Source of the DNA: Lineus longissimus
Lineage: Eukaryota > Nemertea > Pilidiophora > Heteronemertea > Lineidae
Length of the DNA: 64,000 nt
Direction: 5' to 3'
Assembly: GCF_910592395.1 (NCBI RefSeq)
Contig: NC_088308.1
Span: 14,399,001 to 14,463,000 of the forward strand
Position 1 is the stretch's first letter. Every line of letters starts with the position of its first letter. Below are positions 42,526 through 53,490 of the stretch, piece by piece. The translations under genes and the position numbers were made by a program. The notes under the pieces are model-generated. The model saw nothing but the letters and a program-made list of their open reading frames with translations. It had not been told where the DNA came from and did not search any database.

Positions 42526-43309
42526 TCATTCTTCCACGAGAGAGACGTCTTCAGCTGCGTATGACCATGTTCTCGATATAGATTTAGACAGTCCATTCGG
42601 AAAATTGGTAACTTCAGTAACAGTGTATGTCAAAGGTGATTTTCCGGGAATGCCTTCCTCCAATGGCAGAACGTTCTTTCCTGCACTGGCCCTTTTAAAC
42701 TTTGTTGTGTAATCCATTTTCAACCTTGGATCAACGATCTCTACTTTATCCACAGGCTCCAAAGGGATCATCTTCACTGATTTGTTTTCCATAACGCTGG
42801 ATTTCTTTGTTGCAAGACATCCCCATGTGGTCACTGGACTGTATCTGCCCAAATTCTGCTCCTCGACTTTTGCCAAGAAACATGCCATTTCTTCGCCATT
42901 ACTCATGGTCACGTTATTTGATGAAGAAATTTCATTAGTTTGATTGAACTCCCGCTCGTCTTGAACTGGCGTACCGATGCTATCATTATCTTCTTCTTCT
43001 TCATCACTATCATCATCGAATATGTGATCCCCAAATACATCTTATAACAAATCCTTCTGTGCCTTCGACAGAGGGGCATTTTCATCATAATAGTCAAACT
43101 TGTCGTTTTCAACGTCCTCAACCTCACTAAAAGAAACTTTCTTCTTCTTATGTTGTTCTTCCCCATCCCCACCAGTTCCTTGACGCTTATTACTGCCCGG
43201 ACTACATACATGGGCCCTCTTCATGCTGATACCGGATGTGAAAATCCATATCATCCTCATCCATAAAAACAGCGCCGCATTGATGGCAAAGGCAGATCGA
43301 TGACTGCAT
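42526..43309 (-). pseudogene. Accessory C2H2-finger/acidic protein of the second Gypsy element
   Basis: The ATG at 43309 directly follows a TTTTATAG acceptor-like sequence and opens a canonical zinc finger 'CHQCGAVFMDEDDMDFHIRYQH' (C-x2-C-x12-H-x4-H). A one-base break near 43215 leads to a Lys-rich then acidic segment (KKKKVSFSEVEDVENDKFDY), a TAA at 43042-43044, an Asp/Glu run (FDDDSDEEEEDNDS) and a ~125-residue open domain (42912-42526) of unknown fold. It sits after integrase, where env or accessory genes occur. A regulatory or chromatin role is possible but not shown. Confidence 0.6.
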
Positions 43310-43559
43310 CTATAAAATGAGGATAGAGTGTCAATGTTTCTTTAGCGATTATATAGAAAATACCATGTGTTTTAGAGGCCAGTTCGTTACGTTATGATGA
43401 ACCATTATACTCGTTGTTGCGTTTCTTACACAACCGGATGACAACATCAGCGAATCCGATAACTCGCGATGTTCTCGATTAGTCTATTTGTCGTTTTTCG
43501 TGCTCACGTTGGACGATGATGATTCAACGCGTCGTCCATAACGCTATTTCCCTTTTGAT

Positions 43560-44808
43560 CGACTTTCACATTTTCAGTGTCACCCTCAGAGCCAGATTCC
43601 GATAATTCAACAACACGCAGTTCGGTAAACTCCATGGTCCACGGCCTTGCGTTAACGCTGCGGTACGGTTTTAATCTGTCATAATGAACAACTTGTGGTT
43701 TCGACGCTCGGTTTTTTTAATTCGATATACGGTGTCTGATATACGTTTCGTTATCATGAATGGCCCCGACCAGTTACATGCCAATTTGATGATTATGCTT
43801 TTCTTTCTACGAGGGTTATATAACCAGACAAAGTCTCTCATCGCATACGGTTTTCCGTGAGATCTTTAATCATATAAACGTTTCTGACGTTCATGCTGCC
43901 CTTTAATATTCTCCTTGCATCTTGAAAGGCATTTTCTAGATTCGTTCGTACACTTTCGGCAAACTCAGACACTTTAATTTGGGTTTCACCAGATGTGCTT
44001 GGCAACCGACCATAATATCTATAGGTAACATAACCTCACGACCCAAACACATTGAATATGGGGACTTCTTTATTGTTTCTTGTACAGCGGTTCGGTATGC
44101 AAACATTGCAAATGGGACTTTTTCGTCCCAGTCTTTCTGGTTCTCTTTAACCATCAGCGCTAATGATGAGAGTAATGTTCTGTTATTTCTTTCGATAAAA
44201 CCATCTGATTGGGGGTGATAAGCGGTCGTTTTGGTTTTCTGGATTCCCAACAATTCGCACACTTCTTTCACGATTTGTGATTCGAAATTCGAACCTCGAT
44301 CTGTATGAAATTGCCTGAACGCGCCATATCTGCACACAAATTCGTTTACAATCTTTCTAGCGATGGTCTTAGCCTCTTGATTCGGTAACGGATACGCTTC
44401 AATCCATTTCGTAAATTGATCTCCGACCAATAACAGATATTTATTACGCCTAACTGTGACCGGTAATGGTCCCAGGATATCAGCAGATACCCTTTCGAAA
44501 GGTAATCCGACAAGATAAGTTTGCATAGAAGCTCGTGAACGCTGAGGGGGTGATTTCCTTGAAGCGCACTTATCGCATTTCTGACATAAATCAGCTACGA
44601 TTAGTTTCATGTTTCTATAATAAAACCGTCTCTTTACTTTCTCGTAAGTTTTTAGTGAACCTAGGTGAGCTGCCGTTTTGACTGAATGAAACAGAAAGAA
44701 CATTTCATCATGATATTCTCTGGGCAAAATAGTTTTGAACCTCACTGTTCTCTCCGATTCGTATCGCCGACAGAGAATGTTCTTCTTAAATTCTAACTGG
44801 TCCCACAT
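43560..44808 (-). CDS. Integrase of the second Gypsy element
   Basis: 44808-43936 is open for 290 codons. It has a complete HHCC zinc domain ('HSVKTAAHLG' with 'CQKCDKC') and the DDE residues in 'VSADILGPLP', 'FHTDRGSNFES' and 'GFIERNNRTLL'. The C-terminal GPF-type module is recognisable further on (about 43830-43700: 'IIIKLACNWSGPFMITKRI') but in shifted frames with stops, so the protein is truncated in this copy. 44809-45015 is a frame-broken linker. Confidence 0.88.
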
Positions 44809-45015
44809 TGACCAGTAATGTTTATTTGCTTCACCCTAGCGCCCCGGAATCCCACGACGGTCTGTGGACGTTTTCATTTTTTAGTGTTATGATTCATTTT
44901 AGGTCAGGGTCACGACGTTGCGCTTCCGCAATGTTTACATCTGACCATCTTGGATCGTTGCCAACGGACACTTTGTTTACATTTGACGTGACGCATTCCG
45001 TTTTGCATTTTCGTC

Positions 45016-45624
45016 TCATCGGTTTTGTTTTCTGATACAATTTCTTCGGTATCCATTTATTTTCGGGGTTACCACATCTTCAAGAGGACCACTATGATAT
45101 GTTTGCGCCATAGCATCACAAGTTTTCTTTTCACTGTCGATCATATTCTTTTCAATCTGACTTATTTGATTTACCATGTTAACAGAAGAACATTTTGCAC
45201 TTTCGGAAACACCGAACTTGTCACAAAAATTACAGGGTTTTCTGGATAACGCGCCAGCCGCGCCGTGGTCTTTCCCCGGCCGGTGTATGATCTCAAAATC
45301 GGATGTACCAAGGTATTCTATCCACCTGGCTAATTGGCCCTCTGGGTCTATAAAATTCATGAGCCATTGTAAACTTGAGTGATTGACTCTAACCGTAAAC
45401 CTTTTTGTATATAAATATGGTCGGAACTTCTTCGTAAATGTAAGCACCGCTAACAACTCACGACACGTTTCGCAATAGTTTCTTTCGGACTTTGAGAGCG
45501 TCTTGCTCCCGTATGCGACCACAGGTTCTTTTCCGTTTTGCATTTGTGAAAGGACACCGCCCATAGCGTAACCTGAACAATCTGTATCCAGAATAAATTG
45601 ACCATTCGTATTTGGATATGCCAA
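45016..45624 (-). CDS. RNase H domain of the second Gypsy element
   Basis: Contains 'FILDTDCSGYAMGGVLSQM', 'NYCETCRELLAVLTF' and 'YTKRFTVRVNHSSLQWLMNF', then 'HRPGKDHGAAGALSR'. The usual Asp before His-Ser-Ser-Leu is Asn here, and the usual Asp of the DALSR signature is Gly, both consistent with decay. A one-base break near 45640 separates it from RT. Confidence 0.85.
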   Translation of the reverse strand: MAYPNTNGQFILDTDCSGYAMGGVLSQMQNGKEPVVAYGSKTLSKSERNYCETCRELLAVLTFTKKFRPYLYTKRFTVRVNHSSLQWLMNFIDPEGQLARWIEYLGTSDFEIIHRPGKDHGAAGALSRKPCNFCDKFGVSESAKCSSVNMVNQISQIEKNMIDSEKKTCDAMAQTYHSGPLEDVVTPKINGYRRNCIRKQNR

Positions 45625-45639
45625 AATAGGTGCCGAGAG

Positions 45640-46190
45640 GTGCGAAACATTTTTTTAGTTCATTGAAACTCGCATCGGCAGCTTCAGACTATATAAACTC
45701 ACTGCCTTTTTCTGTAAGTGCGTACAACGGACGGGCCTTGTCGCCATAAGAGGGAATAATCTGCTTATAATACGTCACAATACCGAGAAATGACCTCACG
45801 TCTGATACGTTCTTTGGCCGTGGCCAGTTCTTTACTGTCTCAATTTTATCAGGAGAAGTGATGATTCCTTCCTCTGACACTCGCTATCCTAGAAAATTTG
45901 TTTCCTTTTGAAACAGAAAACACTTCTTTGGTTTCAACTTGACTCCTGATTTGTGAAGTCATTCGAACACCTTCGCGACATTACTTATTGCTTCTTCAAA
46001 ACTTTGTCCCATGCAAATCACGTCATCTAGATAGCATAAACATGCTGAAAACTCAAGACCAGCCATAATATGTTGCATGAAACGGGTATATGTGTATCCC
46101 GATCCTACAAGACCAAATTGGAGTCTACAAAATTGAAAATGGCCAAGCCTAGTGCTAAAAGCGCTCTTTTCTTTTGCGGTAGGCCTGATC
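45640..46190 (-). pseudogene. Reverse transcriptase, C-terminal half, three stops
   Basis: Reading begins near 'TAKEKSAFSTRLGHFQF' and passes the catalytic 'CLCYLDDVICMGQ' (YLDD), then 'LKPKKCFLFQKETNFLG' and 'VKNWPRPKNVSDVRSFLG'. In-frame stops are at 45959-45961 (TGA), about 45883 (TAG) and 45689-45691 (TAG). The N-terminal RT blocks are absent. Confidence 0.85.
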
Positions 46191-46318
46191 AAATATCTTG
46201 TAGGTCTGATCTGTCCAGTAAGACTGATGTGTCCAATAAGACTGATGATACGCATGAAACAGTCAAGTTTTTACTCTATGCTGCTGTAGGTAGTTTAATC
46301 CTTATTATTGTAAAATAA
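46139..46318 (+). CDS. Small membrane protein of the Polinton-like element
   Basis: A 59-codon frame with a hydrophilic Ser/Lys/Asp-rich N-terminus and a C-terminal membrane helix 'VKFLLYAAVGSLILIIVK' ending at TAA 46316-46318. The next gene's ATG follows with no gap. The first ~15 codons overlap the end of the truncated Gypsy RT on the other strand, so the original start is probably lost and the present ATG may be accidental. Function unknown; small tail-anchored proteins are common in such elements. Confidence 0.5.
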   Translation: MAKPSAKSALFFCGRPDQISCRSDLSSKTDVSNKTDDTHETVKFLLYAAVGSLILIIVK

Positions 46319-47740
46319 ATGTCTGAAGGAGTAGAAGATATCCAAATGGATGAGTTGCAGGATCATCAGTTTTTAGAAGCAAACAGTAGTTCTGCTACTG
46401 AAAGATCATTCAGTAACCCAGTATTTGATGAAGGAGCAACTTACAACACAAATAGTGATACCTTAACTGATGAATCTTCGTTTTCAACACCAGATAGACC
46501 AAGAAGTATTGACTCTCATTTAGTAAGACAGGAGTTAAATTACACTGGAATAGAGGATAAACTTGATAAGGCATTGAGAGGAACAGTATGGAATTATGAC
46601 AAGAACAATTTGAGTAAGCTTGCACCACGCATTAAGGTTTATCCACAAGGCCTGTACTACATGCCGACACAAGAAGAATTTGATAGTTTATTTACAGACA
46701 ACCAAAGACAAATGATGGACTATGATGGGACACGTTATGGTTTTCGCTTAACTAAGGATAATGGAAGCTTTTATTCTGAAACAAGTTTAAAGAAATATGG
46801 CACAAAATTCATTAATCTTTTGAAAGATCTAATTCCACCAGGCCCAACAGAGGCATTTGAAATGACTAACATGGAAGGTCATTCACCAAGAAGGGAAACT
46901 CAATCTGTATCCCCTGAAACACAGACAGTAATTGATGAGATTAACACTTCACCTTAACCCATAGATAAGTTGATAGATGCGACTGAACAAGAATTAAGTG
47001 CATTAGGTTTTACAGATAACGCTTTGAGAGAAATTAGAGGGTTAAAACAAGCTGGGGATGATCTTGCAGCAGTTAAGCGGGAGAAAGATATGAAAATAGA
47101 AAACCTAGAAGAAACACTTTACAATCTAACAAGAGACTATGTTAACTCTGCAGAAGAAGATGCTAACGCAAAGGAAGAGCTAAGCAGAGAAATTGAGAAA
47201 GTGAAAGAGGAACTGAATAGAGAACGTGGCAAGGTATTTGAATTAGACAGCGAAGCTGAAAGCAGTGCAAAAAGACTGAAACGTTTGATCACTGATGTCT
47301 TGAAGAAACCAGATTCAGAGATTTCACTCAAGGACAGAATCAAGTTACTTTTTAAGGTTGAAGGCCTTACAATTGCTGCAATAGTTGCTGCAGTGACTAT
47401 GATACTGACCACTTTAGGTCTTAGTATCAGTAATGCTTTGAAACCTGTGCCTAAACCAGGACCTCCAACTCCTACGCCACCAAGTCCGGACAAACCACCA
47501 TCAATTCCAGATAAAGTGAAAGAAGGCCTCAAGAAGTTAGCTGAATGGCTAAAAGAACTGGCCAAGAAATCAGCTGCGGCTTTACCGGGAATTATCGGTT
47601 CTATTGTCTCATTTCTCCTGAAATCAGTTGGTGTAGTTGTTGGATTCATGGCCGAACATCTAGTCATTCTAGTGATTGTTGTTGTTAGCTCCATAATTTA
47701 TGGTTTAATAGAAGGTGTTAAAGCTGTTAAGTCAAATTAA
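46319..47740 (+). pseudogene. Polinton-type coiled-coil/hydrophobic virion protein, one internal stop
   Basis: Two frames (46319-46957 and 46958-47740) are in register and separated only by TAA 46955-46957, so they appear to be one gene of about 473 codons with one stop. The N-terminal half is acidic and Ser-rich, with 'DYDGTRYGFRLTKDNGSFYS' near residues 140-160. The second half has a long charged coiled coil, a membrane helix 'GLTIAAIVAAVTMILTTLG', a Pro-rich hinge, and an amphipathic/hydrophobic end with 'PGIIGSIVSFLLKSVGVVVG'. Similar hydrophobic-helix proteins accompany capsid genes in Polintons and are thought to act on membranes. The second half lacks an early ATG, which supports the single-gene reading. 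Confidence 0.65.
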
Positions 47741-49901
47741 TGATTGATTTTTCATGTAAATTAAATAAAATGACAACTGGAGTACTGCTCAACACTGAAA
47801 GGAGTCATAAGATTCCACTCGGATTAAAGGCCGAGAGAAATCATCACATTATTACACACAATCCGTCTTCTGCTAATCCAAAAGAAACATTGTACATTAG
47901 AATACCTGCTTTAAGAGAAAATACGTTCTTTGTACCCAGATCTCTTTTTCTGTCAGCTGATGTCACCATTTCTGGTGATTCCAAGAACAGCGTGGTTAAC
48001 AATCTCGGCAGAAACCTGTTATCCAAGATGGTGGTAAAATGGGGAACGGAACAGATATTTAATCTCAATGAATACAGCCATTATTCGACTTTTAAAGATT
48101 TGTGGTTAACAGAGGAGGAAAGGAACGACAGGGTTTTTCAAGGTATTCAGTCAGAAAATCTTAGAAAGTTGAGATCAGGTCACAGCTGTTTCAGCTGAGC
48201 CTAAACATGACATCGAAATGATCCATCCCCAGCACAGGTCTGCTGCCCAGTGATTGGCCAGCCCAATAAGCGTGTATCACCTTTATGTATCATTGGACCC
48301 TCGCTGCATCGCAATACACATTTCGTCTGAAGGGTAAAATGCGTTGGAGTGATTCAAAACACGCGCGCAATCCTGTAGACGTTCTGCTAAAAGATACGTC
48401 TTTGATTGGCTCATTGGCTCTGTCACATGCCATGCCACCCGGCTACAAACTTGCGTGAAATTCTGATCCGAATTGACGAAACCGCGACGATTTGCGGTAT
48501 TTTTATTGATTTTTCAACAAGTTGCAGATTTCGGAATTTCATCAAACTAGATGACCAGGTAGGCATAATATCACACATCATAAATACCCCCACCGTTTGA
48601 CAAATCTCAATTCAGTTTCGTGCAAAATCGTGCGCTTATTCAGACATTTCGAGAACTTCAATCTGCTCCGAATCAAGATGGCCGGCTTGCAGACTGAGAT
48701 TAAGACGGGGTGTCAAGTTTATCTTACAACATCGGATTCCCTTGATCGTTTATTTGTAAAATGAGTTACCTTCAATATTAATTGATATCGTAACTTTGAT
48801 TAGTTTCCATTTTTAAATGTTAGTTTGCTGTATTTATGCAGACATTTGCATTTGAAACCCGGGGGCATGAACATTGTCCAGTCTTAAGTTTGTTGGTCGA
48901 GTCTATTGCGCTGATAGAGGTGCGGCTTGGGTGGAAATATAAATAAGTCAAAATTTTGGGCAACTTGTAACCAAAACATGAGTTAGTACTTATTGTAGTC
49001 TATGTGGAAAACATATTCAGGGATGTTTTTGATAAATCTGGTCTTCAAACTTTCAAACCACGGATTTTTTTCGGTATATGCTAAAGCTTATCACCCTTGG
49101 CCAAAATGGACTTGCCCTTTGACCTACACTTTGGGTTTGTTTTGAGTTTTCTGTACAGGGTGATGCTAAATCAGTGTCTTGTGTTGATTTCGTGCATGTA
49201 TAAAGCATTGCTCAGTGACTACATTGTAAGATATGTCTGACTCTTACATATATTGACGGTAGCCCTTTTTAAGCATTTATTGAAAGAACACAATTGATCA
49301 GTACACAAGGTTGTGTTGTTAGTAGGGAGTTGCAGGAAGGCTGAAAACAAAACTGTAAAATTCTTTACGGGGTACCCCTACCAGACTTGTTTTGTTTTAT
49401 AATGTGTAGTCTTTCATGTTCCTTATCCGTGGCTGCCAGGTGTGCCGGTCATCCTTGAGTTACTAGATTTTCCTTTTTCTTTAATTTCAGTTGGTTGTGT
49501 ACCGTTGTCAACTTGCTCTGGCTCTTAACTTCGAGAGTGTTTCAAACAACGTCCGTACACATACCGTAGCCTTCTGGATTCGAGGTCCATCCTGAAATTA
49601 TGTGGTTGCGTGGAGAGTAGGCCTACTACATCCGCCCAGATCAGTGATCTACTACAAAAAGATTAGTGGTAAGTGATGGTACTCTAAATTGTAATTGACT
49701 CTGCACTAGAAATTAGAATGCCGTTGATTGATGCATAAGGCTTGATTGATATCAATAGATTAGAATTCCCCAGAAGACGTGTAGTATAAATTTTAGTACA
49801 TCCTGGTCTTCTTGGCTTGCATTGAAGCACAGACCTTGTCCGCCCCCCCCCCCCCGCGCCATTTTGCAACCCGTTCTCGCTCCTAATTTTTACAATTCCA
49901 G

Positions 49902-52900
49902 GTATGGTCTAGTACATGAAATGGACACGTCTTTGACTTCGTATGATGCTGACTGCCCTCCTCAGAAGAAAACGAGGTTGGATTCTAAAGTTGGTTCGGG
50001 TGGCCATAAACAATATTTTGGGCGGAAACGCAGGAAATCCAAGGCATCCAAGTCAAACGTTACGTCGTCTATGTTCAATGTTGGGGACTCTGTTCTGTTT
50101 AAATTACAGGGGGAGATTTATGTAGGAACTGTGTTGTCACAAGTTAATCCAAACCAGTACACCATTCAGGATGTTACTGGAAGTATTCATGCAGTAGTCA
50201 TTGATGACCTCTATGAAAGATTACAGGTTTCGAGTAACGACCGATTACCAACTGTTGGTTAAGTCGTCTTTGTTCGTTACAGTGATAAAACGGGGGTTGT
50301 AAGACTGGGAAAGACTATTTGCATCCGAAATGATTCACTATGGATTACTTTTGACAACTCGGGACTTGAGTTTAGTGTTCCTTTCAACGAAGCATTTATT
50401 TTGAATGAACGGTCTAAGCAACTGGGTGTGGGGAATGTGGGCTTGGAAAAGATGGGTGTGAATGAGAATGGAGGTACACGTGAGGCTTTACACCTCTTCA
50501 CATGTATGCTGAATAGATTGACGGAGGAAACAATTCACACTCATTCTGATTATCGGGACCGGGCCAGTCAAATTCGGGAGTTGTACGTTCAGGATATTCG
50601 TTCACGGGACAGTGTCATTCTTGAACTAAAACAGCAGCACTTGGTTGACACTGTCACTATTAACCAACTTGGTTGTGAGTGGTTTAATCGTTGGAGTGCA
50701 TTGAGTCAATCAACAAAATCACTGCAGGAAAAGCTTGGCTCAACAATCAAGGAGAGTGAAGGATACTATGCAGAAATCCAGCGACTCCAATGCCGGCTTT
50801 TTCTCCAGGAGAGTGTTTTTTCAAAAACTGTCCTCAGATTAGAAGGTGAAATTTCTGAATTAAAAGATAATGTGGTTAGATTAGAAACGGAGAGTATGCT
50901 CAACAGTATGGTCAGTGACAGTCGGGTGCACGAAGCTGAAGTTGAAGCTGCCAGGTTAGAATCTGATTTGTTTGAGAAGGATAGGGAAATAAGAGATTTG
51001 AAGTGTAAATTAGGGAAGTTAACTGGCAAAGATATGTTAGAAAGAGTTGGCCAAAGTTCAGATGGTGTCATGGATGTTCGCAGCACTGCAACAAACAAGC
51101 GGTCTGCCCAGTATGTTAGAGTTGTCAAACCAGTCATACCATCGTCAAAAGCAAGTGAGAGATCTCTAAGTGAAAGGTCACTTGTTTTGAAGAGAGTCCT
51201 TGAGTTGGTGTCTTGTTCAAAAACTCAGTCCAATGAAGATCTTGTGGCGACTCTTACGCAGTTTGTGAAGGCCAACCCAACCATTACTATGGAAGCTTGT
51301 AAAGCAGCGTCAATTTGCAATGTTGCCACCTCGTCACCTGGTGATTGTGTTGATTTGAAAGTGTTGTTAAAACTTCCTATGAGTAGGTTCCGTGACTTGA
51401 GGACATTTCTAGCAAACAAGGGGTGAATATTTTTGCAAGTGAACCCCTCATGAGAGATGAAATCAAAGAACGAATTCCTGTCGACTCTCTTATTGAAGTT
51501 GGTATTGCCATGTTGCATAAAAATGGTGGCACAACTGAAACCGCACCGGTGGCATTCTGTCGGGTCAAAGATCTTCGGGCTTCGGTTGTAGATTTGTGTC
51601 GGCGAAATATCGCATCAACAGGTACACTGGGGATGGTACTGTTTCCAGTGGAATTTAAGAACCAGGTCTTCTTGAAATTGGGGGGTGACAAGGGGGGATC
51701 TAGTTCAAAGCTTGTTATGCAGTTGGTCAACTTCCCGAAGTGCAATAGTGCGGAGAAGACTGAGATTTTAGGTATGTTTGAGGCATTCGATTCTTCTGAC
51801 AACATCTGGGAGATGTTTTCCCCGCTGCGAGAATGTGTTGGTGCCATTGATGGCCATTCTATTTCTCTACCTTCCCCGTTGACTGATAGTATTTTGAGAG
51901 TTTTTCTGTTTGGTGACTATGCATGGTTATGCAACATTATTGGCCACCAAGATGCAGGTAGCAGCTTTCCTTGTATTTTTTGCTTGTTGCCACTCTACAA
52001 ACTCCGAGACAGTAGGGGCAAACCTCACACTCCTTGTGTATATCGAGATGATGTTTCGAAGGATTGGGTATCCAATGAGGAAGGGAAATTCACTGCTAGG
52101 TCTTCTGATATGTACAAAGCCGATTTGGCTGGGTTTTTGAATGACACGAGGAACCCAGGGAGTAAAAGATCTAATGGGAAATATCACAATAGCGTTGTCA
52201 GGGATATGCTTTTTCCGGTTCCGTTAGATCAGGTTGTTCCACCCCCCCCTCCACATATTTCTTGGCTTGGTCAAAACTGCATATGAAATGCTTGAGACGG
52301 AGTGCATAAATATTGACCGTATGAAGATGCCTGATCACGACAATGCAGCGGTTAACAAACTGTATGAAGAGTGGAAAAGTCTTACCGACAGTGTTGTTGA
52401 CATTGATGATGAGCTTACTTGTGCCCAGTCAGATTTTTCGGACAAGAGCAGTTTTGTCAAGGAGTTGGCCAAGAACAAGAGAAAGAACAGTGTGTATCGT
52501 GCCAACTGTGCTAGTCCAATTTGTGTAGTTCCACTGTCAGATGAAGATGAGCCTGAGGGTTTCTGGGTTCAGTGTGACTTCTGTCATCGGCATGTTCATT
52601 CGAAATGTGCCGGTCTCAAACATGTCAAAGGGAAGGATGCGGATTCAAATGTCGGTGATGAGGAGTACAAGTGTTATCTGTGTCAAGGTGTGCGTACAAA
52701 GGACAAATCAGTTGATGTACACAAGGAGTCACTAAAAATATCCAAGGCAGAGCTACAAAGGGTAGAGAAAAAACATGCAAGTCTGCATTCGAGGTTAGAT
52801 GCGGTTTTTGTAGATGTGAAGAAGCATCAAGGTCCCCTGGAACTTCAACTAAACAATGTGCTTGAAAGAGAGTTACTTGTTTACAAACAAGCGTACCATA

Positions 52901-53490
52901 GCAACGCGTTCATTGGTAACCATTGTCGAAAAATCATTGAAAGACCTCACGGCTTGGTCGGTGTCCTTTTGAGGCATGGTTTCCCTGAGATTCATGACAG
53001 GTATTTGGAATTGTTCAATCGTATGGCCAGAATTTATCGGCTGATTTCCATCTCTCGCTTCCTCACTGAAGAGGAAATTAGAACTCTGTCCATTGAATGC
53101 TGGAGTTATGGTTCCTGGTTTCCAGTCAACTTTCCATGTTCCATCACGGTGAAATTTCACTTGCTCACATATCACATTCCTGACTTTGCGTTCAAGTGGA
53201 AAACAGTTGGTTTGATGGGTGAGCAGGGCGCTGAAAGTATCCACAAGCTTGTCAATCTTGACAAGAGAACCTATGCCTGTGTGAGGGATTCAGAACTTCA
53301 GATGAAATTGTTGTATTCCAATCATGCTCTGCGTATTACTGCCAATCCAGACAATATGAAGAAGAGTGAACGAACGTGCAAGAAGGTCTTAGAAAGTGGT
53401 AAAGAATGTCCTGGTCGGCTGAAAAAATGTCCTGCTCAAAATAATGAAAGGATGTGTCAGAGCTGTTTCAAGCATTTGTTCAGTCAGTGA
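49902..53490 (+). pseudogene. RAG1-like transposase with embedded PHD finger
   Basis: The coding region starts after an acceptor-like TTTTTACAATTCCAG (49901); the first good Met is at 49921. Parts in order: basic region (GRKRRKSKASK); a small beta-rich, Tudor/SH3-like region (about 50080-50230); an in-frame TAA at 50260-50262; a long coiled coil (50550-51040); a catalytic core. Core residues: Asp in 'KLGGDKGGSSSK' (51687), Asp in 'FLFGDYAWL' (51915), C-x2-C exactly 19 residues later ('FPCIFC'), a PHD finger (52507-52683), 'FHLLTYH' (53158 and 53173) and Glu in 'MGEQGAESIHK' (53233), 20 residues after the second His. In RAG1 the same residues (D600, D708, C727, C730, H937, H942, E962) have the same local spacings. 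One-base breaks lie at a G4 run (51421) and a C8 run (52242-52249); they cancel each other and may be sequencing or recent indels. Confidence 0.8.
52507..52683 (+). other. PHD-finger domain inside the transposase
   Basis: The pattern is C-x4-C ('CASPIC'), then 'FWVQCDFCHRHVHSKC' and 'YKCYLC', giving the C4HC3 ligands of a PHD finger with the usual aromatic (W) before the third Cys. PHD fingers read histone tails. Its location between the C-x2-C and H-x4-H halves of the zinc site of the catalytic core is notable. Confidence 0.85.

Larger units (their letters stand above)
40259..46190 (-). mobile_element. Gypsy LTR retrotransposon, 5'-truncated, with accessory C2H2 ORF
   Basis: On the minus strand: part of reverse transcriptase, RNase H, integrase, an extra ORF, a polypurine-like GCGTGGGG and a 542-bp LTR. 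Gag, protease, the start of RT and the 5' LTR are missing; RT homology stops at about 46190, where the plus-strand membrane-protein frame of the Polinton takes over. RT contains at least three stops, so the copy is older than the Gypsy at 17-29 kb. 40801-42525 is non-coding apart from a 122-bp tandem repeat. Confidence 0.85.

Noticed and set aside
47137-47694. Long minus-strand frame opposite the coiled-coil protein
   Set aside because: It is a shadow of the plus-strand gene, which has coherent coiled-coil and membrane features.
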